Source: Syntrophaceae bacterium UBA2280 (GTDB lineage: Bacteria > Desulfobacterota > Syntrophia > Syntrophales > Smithellaceae). Taken from it: a DNA stretch of 64,000 nt. The stretch is taken from contig DDWS01000056.1 of the NCBI GenBank assembly GCA_002347685.1, forward strand, positions 62,001 to 126,000, written 5' to 3'. The notes under the pieces are model-generated. The model made no database searches. It had not been told where the DNA came from and worked only from the letters and a program-made list of their open reading frames with translations. Below are positions 24,769-32,662 of this stretch, one piece after another. Position numbers and translations under genes: made by a program. Numbering within the stretch: position 1 is the first letter of the stretch; every line of letters starts with the position of its first letter.

Positions 24769-25665
24769 ATGAAAAGCAATGTTTTGAACAAACTCCTTGT
24801 TTTCATTTCGCTCATCCTTTTGCTTCCGTCAACCGCTCTGGCTCGTGATATCGCTCCGATTGTTTCCACCGACTGGCTACAGGCCAATCTCAAGAATCCC
24901 AAACTGATTGTTTTGGACATCCGGAGCGTGGAAGAATACCGCGAAGGCCATATCCCCGGCGCGCTCAGTGCCTATTACGGCGCCTGGGCCTATATGAGAG
25001 ACGGCATGTATTCCTCCCTGCCGGAGAAAGACGACATAGACGATACCGTCGGATATTTCGGCATCGGTTTTGACAACTGGATTGTGGTTGTCGGCTGCAT
25101 GGACACGCCGAGGCGCAGCTATCAGAGCGCCAGAGTCGCCTGCACGCTTCAGTACGCGGGCGTTGAAAACGTTGCGCTGCTGGACGGCGGCATCAACAAG
25201 TGGGTCAGTGAAAAAAAACCCTTATCTGTGAAAATTGAAAGGGGTAAAGCAAAGAATTTCAAAGGCAACTACTCAGGAGATAAATTCGCAACCAAAGACT
25301 ACATCAAGGAAAACCTCGGTAAGCTGATTTTGCTCGATACCCGCGAACGGGAATTCTTTACCGGTGAGAAAAAAATGGATTGCGTTCCCAAATCGGGCCA
25401 CATCCCCGGCGCGTTCAACATGCCCACTTCCTGCGCATTCAATGATGACAAAACATTTAAAACGAAAGAAGAGCTGGCGGAGATTGTCGAAGCAGCCGCC
25501 GGAAAAGATCGCAATGCCGCCATTGTCACCTACTGCGATATCGGCCAGTGCTGCCCGACCTGGGCGTATCTGATGACGCAGGTGCTGGGCTATACCGACG
25601 TCCGTCTCTATGAGAACGCGATGCAGGGCTGGGCACAGGACCCTGAAGCCCCTGTCGAACGCTGA
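24769..25665 (+). CDS. periplasmic tandem-rhodanese sulfurtransferase
   Basis: A 298-residue protein with a signal peptide (cleavage near STALA, residue 25) and two rhodanese domains: LIVLDIRSVEEYREGHIPGA in the first and LILLDTREREFFTGEKK with KSGHIPGAF in the second. The second active-site loop reads YCDIGQCCPTWAYLM, with two adjacent cysteines instead of the usual CRxGxR. It is probably a periplasmic sulfur (or selenium) transferase. It stands 21 bp before the AraC gene and heads the locus that contains the Sec-MerB-like gene. Confidence 0.87.
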   Translation: MKSNVLNKLLVFISLILLLPSTALARDIAPIVSTDWLQANLKNPKLIVLDIRSVEEYREGHIPGALSAYYGAWAYMRDGMYSSLPEKDDIDDTVGYFGIGFDNWIVVVGCMDTPRRSYQSARVACTLQYAGVENVALLDGGINKWVSEKKPLSVKIERGKAKNFKGNYSGDKFATKDYIKENLGKLILLDTREREFFTGEKKMDCVPKSGHIPGAFNMPTSCAFNDDKTFKTKEELAEIVEAAAGKDRNAAIVTYCDIGQCCPTWAYLMTQVLGYTDVRLYENAMQGWAQDPEAPVER

Positions 25666-25686
25666 GAAAAGAAGGTTTGGACCAAC

Positions 25687-26544
25687 ATGACCCATCCGGC
25701 TGTAAGTTATTTTAATAATAGCGTATTCTGTTCCGTCAGAACCACCAAAGCAATCGAAAAGGAACAGTTCGTGCCGGATCACGCACTGATTCATATTCTG
25801 GCAGGCCATCTGGATGTTTTAGACGCGGACTCTCACAACACATTCCCGTCAGGAGACACGCTTTTCGTCAGAAGAAACAGTCTGGCAAAATTTATCAAAA
25901 CCCCGCCGGCGAACGGAGAGCCTTTCAGGGCCATCAGTATCTTTATCAAGAAACATTTCCTCAGGGAATATTTCGCCAAAAACAGTCATGGAAATGACAT
26001 TCCCCAGCATGCCAGCACCAACATCAGGATCAAGAAAGTGCCATCGACGCCGTTAATGCAGGGGTTTTTTTCATCCATCACTCCCTACTTCGATTCCGGC
26101 ATTGTATTCGACACGGACCTTATGGAAATCAAAACCAGGGAAGCCATCGTGATTCTGGTGCAGGTGGATCCTTCCCTGCGCCAAAGCCTGATTGATTTCA
26201 GCGATCCGGGAAAGATTGATCTCGAAGAATTTATGTGCAAGAATTTTATGTTTAATGTGTCTTTAGAAACTTTTGCCAAAATGACCGGCAGAAGTCTTTC
26301 GACCTTTAAAAGAGATTTCGAAAAAATATTCGACATGTCCCCGAGCCGCTGGCTCAAGAATAAGCGCCTTGAGCATGCCCACTACCTTATCAAGGAACAA
26401 CACAAAACACCTTCCGACGTCTACCTGGAGGTAGGCTTTGAAAATCTATCGCATTTTTCCTCGTCCTTTAAGGCGGCATACGGATATAATCCGTCGGTTC
26501 TATTTGAACCGCACAGCAAAGTCACTTTGAACTCCCGGCAGTAA
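25687..26544 (+). CDS. AraC-family transcriptional regulator
   Basis: A 285-residue regulator. The N-terminal about 170 residues form a cupin-like sensing domain (VPDHALIHILAGHLDVLDAD, FPSGDTLFVRRNSLAKF). The C-terminal double helix-turn-helix shows LETFAKMTGRSLSTFKRDFEKIFDMSPSRWLKNKRLEHAHYLI (split here into the two helices) and VYLEVGFENLSHFSSSFKAAYGYNP. It is immediately upstream of the Sec-MerB-like gene and most likely controls that locus; the effector is unknown. Its last 22 codons are duplicated at 19153. Confidence 0.9.
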   Translation: MTHPAVSYFNNSVFCSVRTTKAIEKEQFVPDHALIHILAGHLDVLDADSHNTFPSGDTLFVRRNSLAKFIKTPPANGEPFRAISIFIKKHFLREYFAKNSHGNDIPQHASTNIRIKKVPSTPLMQGFFSSITPYFDSGIVFDTDLMEIKTREAIVILVQVDPSLRQSLIDFSDPGKIDLEEFMCKNFMFNVSLETFAKMTGRSLSTFKRDFEKIFDMSPSRWLKNKRLEHAHYLIKEQHKTPSDVYLEVGFENLSHFSSSFKAAYGYNPSVLFEPHSKVTLNSRQ

Positions 26545-26566
26545 CGGGAAAACGGCATTTGCTGTA
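26474..26566 (+). repeat. 93-bp direct repeat, copy B (intact araC 3' end and leader)
   Basis: Counterpart of 19153-19245, with 5 mismatches by eye. The match spans both the coding end and the untranslated segment TAACGGGAAAACGG-ATTTGCTGTA, then ends abruptly 37 bp before the MerB-like start codon. Confidence 0.9.
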
Positions 26567-26603
26567 TATTCCGCTTCAAACATCATTCAAGGAGGAAAGA
26601 GCT

Positions 26604-27311
26604 ATGGATAAACCCGCGGCATTGGCAAAAACATTCCATATGATCATGAAGCGTATGGTCGAAACCGGACAGGCGCCCCATTACACGGAGATAGCCGGGG
26701 AACTGGGGATTGCCATGGAGGAAGGCCGGAAAATCCTGCATGAGCTGTTCACACCAAAAATTCCGGGCTGGCTTTTCCCCAATACGGATTTCATCGCTTC
26801 GTTCGCGCCTTTCAACAATCTTCCCACACAATTTAAAATCACGGTGGATGGCCGGCAAAAATGGTTCGGTCAGTGAGCGTTCGAATCGCTGGCGGTCTGC
26901 TGGCTGTTCCCGGGTAAAAAAGTGGAAATTGACACCCCCTGCCTTGATTGCGGCAAACCCATTCACCTGGAGGTTCAAGACGGCGTCATCCTGAAAGCGG
27001 AACCTGAAGGAATGATCGGATACGTGGCGGTGCCTCTGCTCCAGTGGAACAACGATGTAAGCTATGCCTGAACAACCATGACTTTCTTCCGGTCGGAAGA
27101 ACACCTTCGCAACTGGGCGCTCTTTAAACCCGGTACTGAAGAGGGAATCATTTCATTGCCCGATCTGATCAAGCTCTTTTCAGGCAACATGTTTCGCCGC
27201 AGGCTCGATCCCGATTATCTCTTCCACCTGCGCGAATACGGGATCGATTTTATAAACACTCTGCAGGAAATCGGCAAAGTCGGGCCATTCTGGTCTCTGA
27301 AGAAACCCTGA
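26604..27311 (+). CDS. organomercurial lyase (MerB)-like selenoprotein with two UGA-Sec codons
   Basis: Start ATG at 26604 follows AAGGAGGAAAGAGCT. The frame is interrupted by TGA at 26874-26876 (codon 91) and 27069-27071 (codon 156) and ends at TGA 27309-27311, giving 235 residues. The layout is that of MerB: an N-terminal winged-helix segment (YTEIAGELGIAMEEGRKILHEL), a central ITVDGRQKWFGQ-U-AFESLAVCW and a C-terminal VSYA-U-TTMTFFRSEEHLRNW. MerB has Cys96, Asp99 and Cys159 at these points; here they become Sec91, Glu94 and Sec156, with a spacing of 65 against 63. The domain also has a CLDC pair. Each UGA has its own SECIS-like hairpin. MerB cleaves carbon-mercury bonds by proton transfer; whether this protein acts on mercury, another metalloid-carbon bond or something else is unknown. 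No merA, merT or merP is nearby. Confidence 0.88.
26888..26904 (+). promoter_or_regulatory. SECIS-like hairpin for the first UGA of the MerB-like gene
   Basis: GCTGG pairs with CTGGC (two G-U pairs) around the loop CGGTCTG, which contains GGTC. The loop starts 16 nt after the TGA. It is weaker than the second hairpin, but position and loop fit. Confidence 0.6.
27084..27101 (+). promoter_or_regulatory. SECIS hairpin for the second UGA of the MerB-like gene
   Basis: A perfect 7-bp stem, TTCTTCC / GGAAGAA, with a GGTC loop (27091-27094) that begins 19 nt after the TGA. This is close to the textbook bacterial SECIS and nearly identical in design to that of prxU. Confidence 0.82.
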
Positions 27312-27314
27312 GCA

Positions 27315-27334
27315 CCCGGCAGGAAACTGTCGGG
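27315..27334 (+). terminator. GAAA-loop hairpin after the MerB-like stop
   Basis: CCCGGCAG / CTGTCGGG (one G-U pair) with a GAAA tetraloop directly after the final TGA. No T-tract follows, so it may be an attenuator or mRNA-stability element between the selenoprotein and the Fe-S gene at 27370. Its loop is only 11 nt from the TGA, too close for a SECIS. Confidence 0.5.
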
Positions 27335-27369
27335 ATGAGAATAAAAGAAGCAGAAAACGGAGGTCTTGA

Positions 27370-28401
27370 ATGTATAAGCTGAAATGGAAAGAAAAGGTTT
27401 GCGCGACATGCCCCTCGGCCGATTGTCTTTTGAAGTGCCAGTACATGTCCTTCTCCGGCCATGACGAGGCCCACGGGGAAATGATGAAGGTTTGTCGGGG
27501 TGAGGACTCCCGGGTGCTTCATGAATGCGCCACCTGCTACGCCTGCGAAGAGTATTGCACAAGAGGCAACCACCCCTTTTACCTGATCAGCGAGCGCCGT
27601 GAGGAAAAAGGCCTGTTCACGGCCCCCCGCCCCATCACCAATCAGTGGATCAACATGACTCAGATGCAAGGCAAATATATGGTGGGGCCGATAAAAGACA
27701 AGGCCCTCTCCTGCTGTTATATCCCCGATCTCGGCATTCTGGGGCAGGGCGAGATATTTAAAGATGTGGCCTCGGCAGTCGCCTTCGGGGCCGAATTCAT
27801 GTGCCCCGCTGTCCATACCCACTTCGCCCGGATGTCGGTGATTACCGAACGTCTGCCCAAAGTCATCGATAATTTCGCCAAACTCGGGGTCAAGGAAGTC
27901 ATCTGCCTTCACGATGAATGCTACGGCACGTTCACAGCCATCGCCGATGCCTACGGGATAGAAGTTCCCTTTAAGCCCGTTTATTATATGGATTTCGTTC
28001 TGGATCGGATGAAGGAATTGAAAGACCGTATCAAACCCCTCAACATCAAGGTCGCCTATCAGCGTCCCTGTTCCAACCGCCTCATCCCCGACAAATTCCC
28101 TCTCGTTTACGAAATTCTGGACCTCATCGGGGTGGAGATTCCCGACCGTGAGTACCAGGGCGAAAATTGCCTTTGCTGCGGAGAAATTATCCGGTCGGTA
28201 TCGGGCTACAAGCTCGCTGACGATGTTCAGGAGAGGAACTTAAATGATATGATCGCCGCAGGCGCTTCCCACTGCGTCTTCAACTGTCCGGCGTGCCAGT
28301 CGAGCCTGTCGGAAAAGGTTGTCAAAAAAGGACTTAAGCCCATCCACATCATTGACCTGTGCAAGATAGCCATTGGTGAAAAAGAAAGGGAGGTGCTGTA
28401 A
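27370..28401 (+). CDS. HdrB-like Fe-S / CCG-domain protein
   Basis: A 343-residue protein. The N-terminus has cysteine clusters KVCATCPSADCLLKC and ECATCYACEEYC, likely Fe-S sites. The C-terminal two-thirds has CCG-domain features (CLHDECYG about residue 180; CLCCGEIIRS about residue 261; FNCPACQSS). It resembles the heterodisulfide-reductase HdrB/HdrD or lactate-oxidase Fe-S subunits. It is followed 1 bp after the stop by the GlcD-like gene, so it probably forms a complex with the next two products. Confidence 0.83.
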   Translation: MYKLKWKEKVCATCPSADCLLKCQYMSFSGHDEAHGEMMKVCRGEDSRVLHECATCYACEEYCTRGNHPFYLISERREEKGLFTAPRPITNQWINMTQMQGKYMVGPIKDKALSCCYIPDLGILGQGEIFKDVASAVAFGAEFMCPAVHTHFARMSVITERLPKVIDNFAKLGVKEVICLHDECYGTFTAIADAYGIEVPFKPVYYMDFVLDRMKELKDRIKPLNIKVAYQRPCSNRLIPDKFPLVYEILDLIGVEIPDREYQGENCLCCGEIIRSVSGYKLADDVQERNLNDMIAAGASHCVFNCPACQSSLSEKVVKKGLKPIHIIDLCKIAIGEKEREVL

Positions 28402-28402
28402 G

Positions 28403-29785
28403 ATGAGCGATATCCTGAAATCCCTGATCGAGATTGTCGGAGAAAGAGGCGTTTCCAACGCGCCCGAAGAAATCTGGTATTATTCGCGCGACCCCGGCGT
28501 CCTGACGCCCCGGAAGCCCGATTACGTCGTGGCACCGAAAACGACCGAACAGGTACAGAAGATCGTCCAGCTCGCCTGCCGCGAAAAGATTCCCGTCGTG
28601 CCGATGGGAAACGGCATGTCTCTGACCGGCCTGGTAATTCCCCTGAAGGGCGGCATTGTTCTGGATATGAAGCGAATGAACCAGATTCTGGAGGTGAACT
28701 CAAAAGCCCGCTACGCCGTCCTGGAGGGAGGCACTTCCCAGGGCGTGCTCAAGGCGCACCTGCAGGAGCATTATCCCCACCTGCGGCACAGCCTTCCCGA
28801 CGCGCCACCTGCAACAACGATTGCCGCCAACGTCGCCCTGCACGGGCAGGGCAGACTCACGAATCAATACGGGTTCAATTCTGACATGGTGACCGGCATG
28901 GAAATTGTTCTGCCGACGGGCGAGGTCTGTAAAATCGGGTCTCCTTCCCTGGGGCCTTACTGGTTTTCCAAGGGGCCGACACTTCCCGATCTATCGGGAT
29001 TGTTTCTGGGCTGGCTTGGCACCACGGGCATCATCACCAAGGTGGGCCTGAAACTTTTTCCCAACAAGAAAATTCGGGATGTCGAATTATTCGTGACGGA
29101 CAGGGTGGAGCTTATTCCGGATATTCTCTACAAGCTGACCCATCTGGAAATGCTCGAGGACATCAATGTCTGGTTTCAGCCCAAGCCGCTCATGTTTTTG
29201 GGGAACTTCCATGTCACCATTTATTTTACCGGCGACACGGACGAAGAAATTGCGTTCAAAAGAAAAATGGTATGGGACACCCTGCAGGAATTCATCGACG
29301 CGAAAGACGGCGGATTTATGGCGGTTCAATACATGAAAGGAATGCTTCTCGAAATGCCCCAGCGAGCCATTGCGGACTTTGCCGATGTCCCCAAAGGCGG
29401 CGGTTTCGAGTATTCAGGACCGATCACGATCGTCGAACATTTCCCGCAATACGCCGCCAAGGTTGTCGAACTGGCCAAAAAATATGACGTCCTTTACGCA
29501 AGTTCCGCGCGGATGATTTCCGGTGGTCTCTGCATGATGTTCAGCATCTCTTTTGCCTTCAACCGAAACGATCCGGCCATGATGACCCGGGTGAAGCATG
29601 CCCTGGATGAGGCAACCGCGTTCGCCCTCGACATGGGCGGCATTCCCTGGAAACCTAATTTTATGGAGCAGAAGATGACCATGCAGAAAATGGAGCCGGG
29701 CGCCCTCAAGCTCATGCAGATGATCAAGAAAAATCTGGATCCGCAGGGGATCATGAACCCCGGCAACTGGGAGGTAAACTCATGA
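28403..29785 (+). CDS. FAD-binding oxidase (GlcD/D-lactate dehydrogenase type)
   Basis: A 460-residue VAO/PCMH-fold flavoprotein. The FAD-binding part reads TPRKPDYVVAPKTTEQVQKIVQLA and PVVPMGNGMSLTGLVIP; the C-terminal FAD-oxidase_C end is LDPQGIMNPGNW. Start ATG at 28403 is chosen because AGGGAGG stands about 9 nt upstream; the longer frame overlaps the Fe-S gene. Family members oxidise 2-hydroxy acids and pass electrons to CCG Fe-S proteins, encoded here on both sides. It overlaps the next gene by 4 bp. Confidence 0.9.
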   Translation: MSDILKSLIEIVGERGVSNAPEEIWYYSRDPGVLTPRKPDYVVAPKTTEQVQKIVQLACREKIPVVPMGNGMSLTGLVIPLKGGIVLDMKRMNQILEVNSKARYAVLEGGTSQGVLKAHLQEHYPHLRHSLPDAPPATTIAANVALHGQGRLTNQYGFNSDMVTGMEIVLPTGEVCKIGSPSLGPYWFSKGPTLPDLSGLFLGWLGTTGIITKVGLKLFPNKKIRDVELFVTDRVELIPDILYKLTHLEMLEDINVWFQPKPLMFLGNFHVTIYFTGDTDEEIAFKRKMVWDTLQEFIDAKDGGFMAVQYMKGMLLEMPQRAIADFADVPKGGGFEYSGPITIVEHFPQYAAKVVELAKKYDVLYASSARMISGGLCMMFSISFAFNRNDPAMMTRVKHALDEATAFALDMGGIPWKPNFMEQKMTMQKMEPGALKLMQMIKKNLDPQGIMNPGNWEVNS

Positions 29786-30960
29786 CTCAATTACGCAACA
29801 TAGAACATGCCGAGATTGTCCACCGCTGTTTCCGGTGCGGATACTGTAAATTCCCCGAAGATTACATCGACTTCAACTGCCCCTCCTATAAGGCTTTTGG
29901 ATGGGACACGTATTCGCCGGGCGGGAGAATGTGGCTCATCCGGGCCTGGCTCAATGATGAAATCAAAACAAGCGAGCGTTTTGCTGAAATTCTATACTCC
30001 TGCGTGGCCTGCGATAATTGCAAAAATCAGTGCGTCTTCCCGAAATTCAAGGATTTTCTGCCGGAAATCTTTCAGGAGGCAAAAGCAGAGCTCGTCGGTG
30101 AAGGGAAGATTCCGCCCGGTGTCAGGGATTATTTCAAAGCCATCGCCACCAACGGCAATCCTTACAAACTGCCGCAGTCGGAAAGGGGCAAATGGGCCGA
30201 AGGAACGGGGCTTCAAAAATACGCGGGCCAGGATTATCTCTTCTATGTAGGATGTGTCGGATCCTACGATGAGGTAGGGCAAAAAATGGCGCGCAGTGTG
30301 GGGCGGGTACTGCTCGGCGCCGGTTTGTCCCTGGGTATTTCAGGCAGCGAAGAAATCTGCGACGGCAACGAAGTCAGAATTTTAGGAGAGATGGGATTAT
30401 TTGCTAAACTGGCCGGCGATAATATTGAAAAATTCAAGGCACAGGGCGTAAAAAAGATCGTCACACTGGATCCTCACGCGCTCAATGTCTTCAAAAAGGA
30501 TTATCCCGGTCTCGGGGGGAACTTTCAAGTCTTTCATTTCACCGAGATACTGGCTCGACTCATCAAGGAGAAAAAAATATCGCTTGGGCCCTATGCGGCA
30601 AAGATCACCTATCATGATCCGTGCTATCTGGGCAGACACAATCAGATATACGGACCTCCGCGGGACATCCTGAAGGCCATTGACGGCGTCGAGCTTGTCG
30701 AAATGCACCGCAATGCCCTGAATGCTTTTTGCTGCGGCGGAGGCGGCGGAAACTTTTTTACTGATATTCTGGGCACCGGCGAAGACAGCGCGGGGCGTGT
30801 ACGCGTGCTCGAAGCCCTCGAAACCGGCGCCCGAATCATCGCCGTGGCCTGCCCGAGTTGCGCCAAGATGCTCTCCGATGCGGTGAAGATGGAAAACCTG
30901 GAAGACAAACTGGAGGTGCTGGGCATCGCCGAAATCATCGAGAGAGCCGCAAAGAAATAA
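29782..30960 (+). CDS. Fe-S oxidoreductase with CCG domains (GlpC/HdrD-like)
   Basis: A 392-residue protein. The N-terminus has clusters CFRCGYCKFPEDYIDFNC and CVACDNCKNQC; the C-terminal half has two CCG domains (GCVGSYDEVGQ and CYLGRHNQIYGPPRDIL ... FCCGGGGGNFF). This is the usual electron-accepting partner of GlcD-type flavoproteins and of membrane quinone or menaquinone links. It overlaps the flavoprotein gene by 4 bp, implying co-translation. Confidence 0.9.
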   Translation: MTQLRNIEHAEIVHRCFRCGYCKFPEDYIDFNCPSYKAFGWDTYSPGGRMWLIRAWLNDEIKTSERFAEILYSCVACDNCKNQCVFPKFKDFLPEIFQEAKAELVGEGKIPPGVRDYFKAIATNGNPYKLPQSERGKWAEGTGLQKYAGQDYLFYVGCVGSYDEVGQKMARSVGRVLLGAGLSLGISGSEEICDGNEVRILGEMGLFAKLAGDNIEKFKAQGVKKIVTLDPHALNVFKKDYPGLGGNFQVFHFTEILARLIKEKKISLGPYAAKITYHDPCYLGRHNQIYGPPRDILKAIDGVELVEMHRNALNAFCCGGGGGNFFTDILGTGEDSAGRVRVLEALETGARIIAVACPSCAKMLSDAVKMENLEDKLEVLGIAEIIERAAKK

Positions 30961-30974
30961 GGAAAGGGACCCGC

Positions 30975-31505
30975 ATGGAAAAAGAGGAAATGCAAAAAGA
31001 AGTCTATGATAAGGCAAAGGCCTATGAGCTCAAAAACGGCAACTGCGCGCAATGCACCATTGCCGCCATTTTTGAAATCATGGGCGTGGAAGACGCAGGC
31101 GTGTTCAAGGCCGCAACCGGCATGGCCGACGGTGTGGGACTGACCGGCGACGGCCATTGCGGTGCCCTCTCCGGCGGAACCATGGCCATCAGCTACTTCT
31201 TTGGCAGGAACAAGGAGGATTTCGGCAGAATGGGCAAACAGCTCAAAGCCCTTCTGCTGGCGAAAAAACTCTATGATGAATTCATGGGGGAATTTTCCAC
31301 ATGCCGGTGTGCCGATATTCAGACAAAGCATTCCGGCCGCTTCTTCAATCTCTATGACATGGAAGACATGAAGGCCGCCCTCAAAGCGGGGGTGCCGGAA
31401 AAATGCTCAACGCTGGTGGGGAAGACGGCGATGATGGCCTTAACCATTATTCTCGACGAGATGGAAGCGGCAAAAACGAAGCAGGCTGAGCTTCCTGTGT
31501 TATAG
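30975..31505 (+). CDS. C_GCAxxG_C_C family (probable redox) protein
   Basis: A 176-residue member of the C_GCAxxG_C_C family: NGNCAQCTIAAIFEIMG, then GLTGDGHCGALSGGTMAISYFFG, and later cysteines in FSTCRCADIQ and EKCSTLVGKTA. Proteins of this family are thought to be redox or metal-linked and occur with Fe-S genes in anaerobes. AAAGGG precedes the ATG. It is the last gene of the locus. A relic of its homologue is found at 19464. Confidence 0.86.
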   Translation: MEKEEMQKEVYDKAKAYELKNGNCAQCTIAAIFEIMGVEDAGVFKAATGMADGVGLTGDGHCGALSGGTMAISYFFGRNKEDFGRMGKQLKALLLAKKLYDEFMGEFSTCRCADIQTKHSGRFFNLYDMEDMKAALKAGVPEKCSTLVGKTAMMALTIILDEMEAAKTKQAELPVL

Positions 31506-31605
31506 GGGTCTGTGAAGACTCGACGACTGAACCCGTGGATGGTGAATGGCGGATGGACGCCCATCGGCTTCATGATCACGCCGCAACGGACCGGGGAACC
31601 TTTCG

Positions 31606-32430
31606 CTAAGGCAGGCCTTCCGGCAGGGTGCTGCCGTCGGATAAATCATTTTCGGTTTTTCCGGCGACATCACTTTTTTCTCCGTTGATGTCTTGTTCAC
31701 GAATGGCATTGTCGTAGTCGGGAATGACGATACCCCGTCGCAGCATAATGGAATAGATTCTTTCGGCCTGTCTGGTCACGTAGCGGGAGGATCCGCTGGG
31801 TTTAAATCTACGCGGGTTAGGCAACACCACCGCGAGCGCGGCCGCCTCCCGCGCCGTTAAATCCGAAGCATTCTTTCCGTAATAATGCCGCGCGGCCGCC
31901 TCAATGCCGAACAGTCCTTCTCCCCATTCGGCTACATTCAAATATAATTCCAGAATTCTTCTTTTGCTTAAGTTCCTCTCTATGCGCCAGGTGAGAATCG
32001 CTTCTTTGATTTTACGAATCGGGTTTTTCGCAGGCGTCAGATATAGATTTTTTACCAGCTGTTGAGAGATCGTGCTTCCGCCTGCCCGGAATTTGCTCTT
32101 CTGCACGTTTTTTTCCATCGCTTTTTGCATCGCCTCAAAGTCGAATCCTTCATGCTGCCAGAATTTATCATCTTCGGCAATGATCACCGCTTTCAGGACA
32201 TATGGCGATATTCGCGATATCGGAACCCAGGAAGTCTTTACCCTTTTTCGGATGCCTTTTTCGCGCCAGGTGTTTTCGCGATACTCCATGAACGCTGTCT
32301 TACCGGGCCGGATTGTCTTAAGCCCGGCGACATCCGGATAGAAGAAATAGCGCCCGACATCCACGGTGAAGTAAATCAGCAAAGCCAATAGCGCAAAAAC
32401 GAAGATTCTTTTCAATAAACGGATCATCAT
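31606..32430 (-). CDS. mtgA: monofunctional biosynthetic peptidoglycan transglycosylase
   Basis: A 274-residue GT51 glycosyltransferase: N-terminal membrane anchor (RIFVFALLALLIYFTVDVGRYF), then AVIIAEDDKFWQHEGFD with the catalytic Glu, RAGGSTISQQLVKNLYLTP, RKIKEAILTWRIER and ILELYLNVAEWGEGLFGIEAAARHYYGK. It polymerises lipid II into glycan strands at the inner membrane. The start is chosen at an ATG after GGTGGTC; longer frames begin with TTG or lack a ribosome site. The C-terminal about 50 residues extend beyond the usual family length. Confidence 0.92.
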   Translation of the reverse strand: MMIRLLKRIFVFALLALLIYFTVDVGRYFFYPDVAGLKTIRPGKTAFMEYRENTWREKGIRKRVKTSWVPISRISPYVLKAVIIAEDDKFWQHEGFDFEAMQKAMEKNVQKSKFRAGGSTISQQLVKNLYLTPAKNPIRKIKEAILTWRIERNLSKRRILELYLNVAEWGEGLFGIEAAARHYYGKNASDLTAREAAALAVVLPNPRRFKPSGSSRYVTRQAERIYSIMLRRGIVIPDYDNAIREQDINGEKSDVAGKTENDLSDGSTLPEGLP

Positions 32431-32662
32431 GACCACCAAAATTTTTGACTGCCCGTCCCTATACCGCATTTTGAAAGATTGCAAAATCAATTTGACAGGC
32501 GTGGTAATTTTCTGTATGCAGTTTCACTAAATTTGCAATGGGTTCATCAATCGTTAGTTTAGTTTTCTGTGTGCAGCCGACAAGAACCGAAGGCATCAGC
32601 AGCTGACAGCCATCTGCGCACCGTTTAAAATAGGTCACCCCCGAAGCTCAAGGAGGTACTTC

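Noticed and set aside
25531..25580. Adjacent cysteines in the rhodanese loop as a sign of Sec use
   Set aside because: The codons are TGC TGC; there is no in-frame UGA, so it is an ordinary Cys protein.
27309..27334. Final TGA of the MerB-like gene followed by a stable hairpin as a third Sec codon
   Set aside because: The loop is GAAA and only 11 nt from the TGA, and readthrough would add just 8 residues beyond the end of the MerB-like domain.
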